Of a stretch of DNA of 20,016 nucleotides, positions 15,580 to 20,016 are shown in pieces; position 1 is the first letter of the stretch, and each line of letters opens with the position of its first letter. The translations under genes were made by a program, and so were the position numbers. This DNA is from Acetobacteraceae bacterium (GTDB taxonomy: Bacteria; Pseudomonadota; Alphaproteobacteria; Acetobacterales; Acetobacteraceae): positions 1 through 20,016 of the forward strand of contig CANJXD010000037.1 of the NCBI GenBank assembly GCA_947478535.1, in the 5' to 3' direction. Under the pieces are notes generated by a model. That model was given only the letters and a program-made list of their open reading frames with translations. It searched no databases and was not told where the DNA came from.

Positions 15580-16505
15580 GGCGATGGTCCTTCTTCGGTC
15601 AGGGTGCGGTCAGGCTCTATGGCGATGAGGAACAGCCCCGCCGCATCGGCCTCAGCGAGAGTGACGGCGCGGTCCACGACAATGGTGCCGTAGTGGCCAC
15701 CATACTGCGCCTCGATGGCGATGCCACGCAGCCCAGCGGCGGCGGCGGCGCGCACGGTATCGGGACCGATGACGGGCAGGTCCACCAGCTTGTTCTGGCT
15801 CGGCTTCACCAGCTTCACCAGCACGCCACCCGGTGCCTCTCGCGCCAATGTCCCGGCGCGGGCGAGCATGGCGTCCGTGCCCTCGATCGCTTCCACCGCC
15901 AGCACCAGCCCCTGCTGCACGACACAGCCCTGACCGGTATCGACGAGGCCAAGCTGCCGGCAGACCACAATGCCACGGCGGATATCGGCCATCGCTTCGG
16001 CATCCGGGCGGGCCGCTGTCGGGCAGCCCTTGTCCATCAGCAGGTCGCGGAACACCTCCTGCGCCCCACAGGGACGGAAGCCGAGATCCTGCAAGACGCT
16101 GACAACAGCGCTCAGCAGCGCGTCATCCCCACCCATCAGCGCCCGGCGGCCGACCTTGGCGGCGAGGCGCACGCCTTCGGCATCCAGGCCGAGGGAAAAG
16201 ACGGAAGGCCGCGTCACCCGTCCGGCCAGCACCAGGTCCCGCGCCCCGGAATCGCGCAGCAGCCCGATGATGCGCCCGACCGCGCCGATCCGCGCGACGG
16301 CATGCGGATAGGCCCGCCATTCCGAGGGGTTGGCAAAGCCTTCCAGCAGCACGGCAAACACCGGACGCCCAGCGCGCTGTGCGGCATCGGCGACACGGAG
16401 CGGCATGACCCCCCCGCCGGCGATCAGCCCGAGCGGGATACCGAAGGCCTGCGAGACGGCGCCCCCGGCCACGTGTGGTGGCCGGATCGGAGGGGGAAGG
16501 CTCAC
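15576..16505 (-). CDS. lpxI: UDP-2,3-diacylglucosamine pyrophosphatase LpxI (DUF1009)
   Basis: LpxI cleaves UDP-2,3-diacylglucosamine to lipid X and UMP, replacing LpxH in alphaproteobacteria. The 309-residue protein shows the N-terminal nucleotide-binding-like [13 protein letters not shown] (residues 24-36), [11 protein letters not shown] (91-101), [10 protein letters not shown] (125-134), [11 protein letters not shown] (204-214), the [14 protein letters not shown] segment (234-247) and GIAIEA (261-266). The position between lpxA and the rest of the operon agrees with the assignment. The start is a GTG at 16505 overlapping the lpxA stop by 4 bases. From memory, many family members have KPxQDxRxDxP where this one has SQNKLVDLP, so one acidic residue may be replaced by Asn; the Asp of VDLP (242) is kept. 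About 20 extra N-terminal residues precede the usual start of the fold. Confidence 0.92.
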
Positions 16506-17377
16506 ACGGCGTCCCCGCCCTCATCCTCCTCGGCGGCGCGACCGAAGGGGCAGAGGCCGTGGCGGCCACGGTTGCGCGTGAAATCCAGGATCTCGGCGAC
16601 CAGCTCATCCCCGGGATGGGCGGCGGCGATGGCATCGATCTGGTCTTCGGGACGGCCGCCGCGGTAGAGGTCATGCACCGCGCGGGCAACGGTCATCACC
16701 CGTTCCTTGCTCAGCCCAAGGCGCCGCCGCATGCCGATGGTGTTCAGGCCATGCAGCTTGGCCCGATATCCCTTGGCGCGGCCATAGGGGAGGATGTTGC
16801 GCTCCACCCCCGACATGCCCGCCACCATCGCCATCCGGCCGATGCGGACGAATTGCTGCACGGCGGACCCACCGGAGATGACGGCGAAATCGCCCACCTC
16901 CGCATGCCCCGCCAGCATGACGTTGTTCACCAGGACGACGTTGTTCCCGATCACGCAGTCATGGCCGATATGGACCACGCACATCAGCAGGCAGTCATTG
17001 CCGATACGCGTCACCCCATCGCCGCCGGTGCTGCCGCGATGGATCGTCGCGTGTTCGCGGATATGGGTCCGCTTGCCGATGACAACGCTGGTCGCCTCGC
17101 CTTTGTATTTCAGGTCCTGCGGCGGCAGCCCGATGGTGGCGAAGGAGGAAATGCGGGCATCGTCGCCGATCGCCACGCGCCCATCGATGACGACATGGGA
17201 GACGAGTTCAACCCGCTGCCCCAGCACCGCCTCGGCGGAGATGATACAATAGGGGCCGATGCGGCATCCCGCGCCGATGCTGGCGCCGGATTCCACGATG
17301 GCCGTGGGGTGGACGTTGGCGTCCTGGTGAATGCCGGCAGGCGGCGGCACGGCGTCCAAGATGGCGGGTCCGTTCAC
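16502..17377 (-). CDS. lpxA: UDP-N-acetylglucosamine O-acyltransferase LpxA
   Basis: LpxA transfers a 3-hydroxyacyl chain from acyl carrier protein to UDP-GlcNAc, the first step of lipid A synthesis. The 291-residue protein is a left-handed beta-helix of hexapeptide repeats ([20 protein letters not shown] and onward, about residues 22-190). It has the family motif DLKYKGE (88-94), [12 protein letters not shown] (105-116) and the catalytic histidine His139 in VVHIGHDC, with His136 three residues before. The C-terminal helical part ends [18 protein letters not shown] plus a short acidic tail. It is somewhat longer than the E. coli enzyme because of an N-terminal extension of about 18 residues and the tail. 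The start is a GTG at 17377 that overlaps the fabZ stop by 4 bases; no later start precedes the hexapeptides. Confidence 0.96.
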   Translation of the reverse strand: MNGPAILDAVPPPAGIHQDANVHPTAIVESGASIGAGCRIGPYCIISAEAVLGQRVELVSHVVIDGRVAIGDDARISSFATIGLPPQDLKYKGEATSVVIGKRTHIREHATIHRGSTGGDGVTRIGNDCLLMCVVHIGHDCVIGNNVVLVNNVMLAGHAEVGDFAVISGGSAVQQFVRIGRMAMVAGMSGVERNILPYGRAKGYRAKLHGLNTIGMRRRLGLSKERVMTVARAVHDLYRGGRPEDQIDAIAAAHPGDELVAEILDFTRNRGRHGLCPFGRAAEEDEGGDAV

Positions 17378-17865
17378 TTATCGAGGATCATGGCGGCGAA
17401 ACTCGCCTCGGCCACCACCTTGCCGTCCACTTTCGCTTCCGCGGTGAACTTCCAGATGTTGCCGCGCTGCTTTTCCTTGAGGACATGCACCCGCATCTGG
17501 TCCCCCGGCACGACGGGCTTGCGGAACTTCGCGTTGTCCACCGTCATGAAATAGACCAGCTTGCCCTGTGCGGAGGGCCCCAGCGTTTCCACCACCAGCA
17601 CGGCCGCCGTCTGCGCCATGCTTTCGATGATCAGCACGCCGGGGAACACCGGATGCTGGGGGAAATGCCCCTGGAAGAAGTTCTCATTGATCGTGACGTT
17701 CTTGATGCCGGTGGCGGAGACGTTGTTCACGATCTCGACGACACGATCGACCAGCAGGAACGGAAAGCGGTGCGGGATCGCCTGCATGATGCGGGCGATG
17801 TCATAGGTGCCGAGCGCGCCGGCGGGCGCCGTCGTGGCGCCGGTATTCTCTGCAGTCGCGTCCAT
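17374..17865 (-). CDS. fabZ: 3-hydroxyacyl-ACP dehydratase FabZ
   Basis: FabZ dehydrates 3-hydroxyacyl-ACP in fatty acid elongation, competing with LpxA and LpxD for the same substrate. The hot-dog fold protein has [12 protein letters not shown] (residues 30-41), the catalytic His67 in [11 protein letters not shown] and the catalytic Glu81 in ESMAQ. The ATG at 17865 gives 163 residues and has GGAAGG a few bases upstream. A TTG at 17895 would add 10 unconserved residues and I did not use it. About 20 Ala/Thr-rich residues precede the fold. A 74-base gap separates it from lpxD, the largest in this gene run; I see no clear promoter or terminator there. Its stop overlaps lpxA by 4 bases. Confidence 0.96.
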   Translation of the reverse strand: MDATAENTGATTAPAGALGTYDIARIMQAIPHRFPFLLVDRVVEIVNNVSATGIKNVTINENFFQGHFPQHPVFPGVLIIESMAQTAAVLVVETLGPSAQGKLVYFMTVDNAKFRKPVVPGDQMRVHVLKEKQRGNIWKFTAEAKVDGKVVAEASFAAMILDK

Positions 17866-17939
17866 GGTGCCTTCCGTCCCGCTCCCTGTCCTCAATTGTC
17901 ACCCGGGCCGGAGCCCACGGATCGTAGCGACCCGCGACG

Positions 17940-18977
17940 TCAGCCGGCCTTGGCCGCAGGCTTCGCCTTGGCCATGCGCCGCAAGGCAGCGAAGGCGCGC
18001 AGCGTCTCCCGCATCGGCCAGGCGGGCGAACCGCCGACCACCTCTCCGGCCGCGACATCCGAGATGATGCCGGATTGCGCGGCGACCTGAACGCGGTCCC
18101 CGATCTTCACATGACCCGCGACACCGGATTGCCCGCCCATCTGGACCCCAGCGCCGAGTTCCGTGGAACCGGAGATGCCGACATGGGCGACGAGTACGCA
18201 GCCCGGCCCGGTCCGCACGTTGTGGCCGACCTGCACCATGTTGTCGAGGCGCGTGCCCGCGCCCAGCACGGTGTCGGACTGGCTTCCACGATCGACGCAG
18301 GCATTGGCGCCGATCTCGACTGCATCCCCCAGCATGACGCGGCCGAGCTGGGGCATCGTCTCGAACCGGCCTTCCTTCGTCACGGCGAAACCGAAGCCTT
18401 CCTGGCCGACCCGCGCGCCGGGATGCAGCACCACGCCACGCCCCGCGATGCAGTGGCTGATGCTGGCATGGGCGCCGATGCGGCAGCCCTCCCCCAGCGC
18501 CACGGCATCCCCCACCACGGCATGCGGCCCGATCACGCAGTCCGCGCCGATCTCCGCCCTCGCGCCGATCACGGCATAGGGGCCGATCTGCGCGCCGGCG
18601 CCGAGGATCGCTGTCGGATCGACCACAGCGGTCGGATGCACGCCCGGCACCACCGGCGGCGCCGGAACCAGCTGGCGGGCAAGCCTGCCGAAGCCGAGAT
18701 AGGGCTGGTCAGTGACAATCGCCGCGGTGCCTGCCGGCACGCGCCCGGCGAAATCCGCCGAAAGCACGACCACGGCCGCCTTCGTCTCCGCCAATTGCGG
18801 GAGGTAGCGCCGGTTGTCGAGGAAGCTGGCCTCCCCTGGCCCAGCCTGGGTCAGCGGGCCGACCCCAGTGATCAACGCGGAAGGGTCGCCCGAGACAAGC
18901 TCCCCCCCCGCCACCGCCGCCGCCTCGGCGAGCGTCAGCGCGGGCCCCGCCGGGAAGAAGCGGGGATCGGCGGCCAC
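17940..18977 (-). CDS. lpxD: UDP-3-O-(3-hydroxyacyl)glucosamine N-acyltransferase LpxD
   Basis: LpxD adds the second, N-linked hydroxyacyl chain in lipid A synthesis, using acyl-ACP. The 345-residue length fits the family. An N-terminal uridine-binding domain (about residues 1-110, with GEASFLDNRRYLPQL) is followed by VHPTAVVDPTA (113-123) and a hexapeptide beta-helix to about residue 315. HPGARVGQEGFGFA (185-198) is a family signature and His252 in VQVGHNV is the expected catalytic base. A short basic helix ends the protein (RRMAKAKPAAKAG). I chose the GTG at 18977, 4 bases after the skp stop. The frame is open upstream to an ATG at 19082, but those 35 Arg/Pro-rich residues are the shadow of the skp 3' end. 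Confidence 0.93.
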   Translation of the reverse strand: MAADPRFFPAGPALTLAEAAAVAGGELVSGDPSALITGVGPLTQAGPGEASFLDNRRYLPQLAETKAAVVVLSADFAGRVPAGTAAIVTDQPYLGFGRLARQLVPAPPVVPGVHPTAVVDPTAILGAGAQIGPYAVIGARAEIGADCVIGPHAVVGDAVALGEGCRIGAHASISHCIAGRGVVLHPGARVGQEGFGFAVTKEGRFETMPQLGRVMLGDAVEIGANACVDRGSQSDTVLGAGTRLDNMVQVGHNVRTGPGCVLVAHVGISGSTELGAGVQMGGQSGVAGHVKIGDRVQVAAQSGIISDVAAGEVVGGSPAWPMRETLRAFAALRRMAKAKPAAKAG

Positions 18978-18981
18978 GGCG

Positions 18982-19776
18982 TCAGTTCCGGCGCGCGGGC
19001 GCGGCCGGGGCTGCCGGGGCGGGAGCCGGGGCCGCGGGCGCGGCACCCGGAGCCGTACCTTGCGGCAGCTCCACCGGAGCATTGGCCTCTGGCAGCATGG
19101 TCACGGTGCGCAGCACGCGGTTCATCTGCGCGCTGATCTCATCGGTCAGGTCGAAGCCGTTTTCATTGAAGATCACCAGCGGCCGCGGCAGCACGACGTT
19201 CACCCCGCGGGAGGACGCAACCTGGCGGATCACGGCGCCGAGCGCCTGTTCGATCTGCTGCAACCCGACCTGCGCGGCCTGGTCGATGGCGCGCGAGCGG
19301 TCACGGAAAATGCGCTGCGCATCGGTGATGCGGTCCTGCAATTCGCGTTCGCGCTGGCGCAGCTGTTCCGCCGCCATGGTGGCGCGGGCCGCGGCCAGGG
19401 CCTGCTGTTCCTCGCGCCAGCGTGCCTGTTCGCGCTGCAGGTCCTCGTTCAACTTGCCCCGGCGCCGCTCGATCTCCTCCCGCACCTGGTTGAAGGCAGC
19501 GGAAAGGCGCTGGACTTCCGGGATATCGACGATGGCGATGATCGGCGCCGGCGGGCGCTGGCCTGCGGCCGGCGCGGGGGGGCGCGCCGCCGGCTGGCCA
19601 GCCGGCGGGCGAGCGGGCTGCCCCGCCGCGGGCGCCCCACCGGGCGGACGCTGCCCGCCCGGCCCCGGCACGAACCAGTCCTGGCCCGGCTGGGCCTGCG
19701 CGATGGCGGGCGCTGGCACCAGTAGCGGCGCAGCCGCGAGAGCGAGGACAGCGGGAACGAGAAGGCCGAAACGCAT
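18982..19776 (-). CDS. skp: Skp/OmpH-type periplasmic chaperone with Pro-rich insert
   Basis: Skp holds unfolded outer-membrane proteins in the periplasm and passes them to BamA. A signal peptide spans residues 1-26 (cleavage after APAIA). It is followed by a Pro/Ala/Gly-rich segment, about residues 28-77, with repeated GQP and RPP. The OmpH domain (about 78-225) starts with IIAIVDIPEVQRLSAAF and has a long charged coiled coil (REEIERRRGKLNEDLQREQA and onward), then VNVVLPRPLVIFNENGFDLT. A second Ala/Pro-rich tail covers about 235-264. At 264 residues it is roughly 100 longer than classical Skp, all of it in low-complexity segments. It lies between bamA and lpxD, the canonical position. The ATG at 19776 is the only start that keeps the signal peptide. 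Confidence 0.9.
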   Translation of the reverse strand: MRFGLLVPAVLALAAAPLLVPAPAIAQAQPGQDWFVPGPGGQRPPGGAPAAGQPARPPAGQPAARPPAPAAGQRPPAPIIAIVDIPEVQRLSAAFNQVREEIERRRGKLNEDLQREQARWREEQQALAAARATMAAEQLRQRERELQDRITDAQRIFRDRSRAIDQAAQVGLQQIEQALGAVIRQVASSRGVNVVLPRPLVIFNENGFDLTDEISAQMNRVLRTVTMLPEANAPVELPQGTAPGAAPAAPAPAPAAPAAPARRN

Positions 19777-19799
19777 CGATTGGTAATCCCGAATGCTGT

Positions 19800-20016
19800 T
19801 CAGAAGCGGGTGCCGAAGCCGAACCGGACGAGCTGCGTCTCGTCGTAGGACTTCTTCACCACCGCCTGGGCGATGTCGATGTTGATGAGGCCGATGGGCG
19901 TGCGCCAGGACACGCCGACGCCAGCACCCACGCGCGGCGAGCTTTCATCCACCACGCCTGTCCCCGTCAGCGGCGTGTTGGAGAGCGAGCCGATATCGAC
20001 GAAGGCACGGCCGAGA
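19800..20016 (-). CDS. bamA: Outer-membrane protein assembly factor BamA, C-terminal fragment
   Basis: The last 71 residues of a gene that continues beyond the window edge. The reading contains SWRTPIGLINIDIAQAV and ends LVRFGFGTRF, with the terminal aromatic residue typical of outer-membrane beta-barrels. SWRTPIGLI closely matches the last strands of BamA (Omp85). It lies 23 bases upstream of skp on the same strand, the standard bamA-skp-lpxD-fabZ-lpxA order. BamA inserts beta-barrel proteins into the outer membrane. The POTRA domains are outside the window. Confidence 0.9.
   Translation of the reverse strand, partial: LGRAFVDIGSLSNTPLTGTGVVDESSPRVGAGVGVSWRTPIGLINIDIAQAVVKKSYDETQLVRFGFGTRF

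Noticed and set aside
17866..17895. TTG start extending fabZ by 10 residues
   Set aside because: The ATG at 17865 has a GGAAGG ribosome site and the extra residues are not conserved-looking.

Overview
The window is chromosomal DNA from a GC-rich (by eye close to 70% GC) alphaproteobacterium. The gene orders trpC-moaC-moeA-lexA, comEC/gltX and bamA-skp-lpxD-fabZ-lpxA-lpxI, a GAAC-N7-GAAC LexA operator and the protein sequences suggest an Acetobacteraceae/Rhodospirillales member, possibly Roseomonas-like. The genus is an inference; no rRNA or other taxonomic marker is present. I see no tRNA or rRNA gene, no CRISPR array, no insertion sequence and no prophage gene.

Layout. (1) Positions 1-2575, plus strand: the last codons of an upstream gene, then trpC, moaC and moeA packed with gaps or overlaps of only a few bases, closed by a hairpin/T-run terminator. 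(2) Positions 2597-3485: lexA with its own promoter, a LexA box over the -10 region, and a weaker second box. (3) Positions 3505-5931, minus strand: comEC followed by a 48-residue membrane mini-protein. (4) gltX runs divergently from comEC and ends in a strong terminator at 7558-7594. (5) Positions 7705-8576: an unrecognised two-helix membrane-anchored protein with its own promoter, ideal RBS and terminator. (6) Positions 8677-12894: a 1405-residue protein made almost entirely of RTX calcium-binding repeats, probably exported by type I secretion. (7) Positions 12895-20016, minus strand: the 3' end of bamA, then skp, lpxD, fabZ, lpxA, lpxI, gloA, ycjX and ycjF. This reads as one envelope-biogenesis operon in which most downstream junctions are 4-base GTGA/ATGA overlaps.

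How the genes work together. BamA and Skp place outer-membrane proteins. LpxA, LpxD and LpxI make the early lipid A precursor, with FabZ supplying the competing branch of hydroxyacyl-ACP use. GloA, YcjX and YcjF appear where lpxB often follows in related genomes. TrpC belongs to tryptophan synthesis, MoaC and MoeA to molybdenum cofactor synthesis, and LexA to SOS control.

Most of the window is ordinary core genome. The least ordinary part is the meeting point of the RTX gene and ycjF. The ycjF frame has no stop of its own and stays open, codon-in-register and antisense, through the whole RTX gene. The RTX gene also carries two kinds of higher-order internal repeat. I did not find a clear new multi-gene system.
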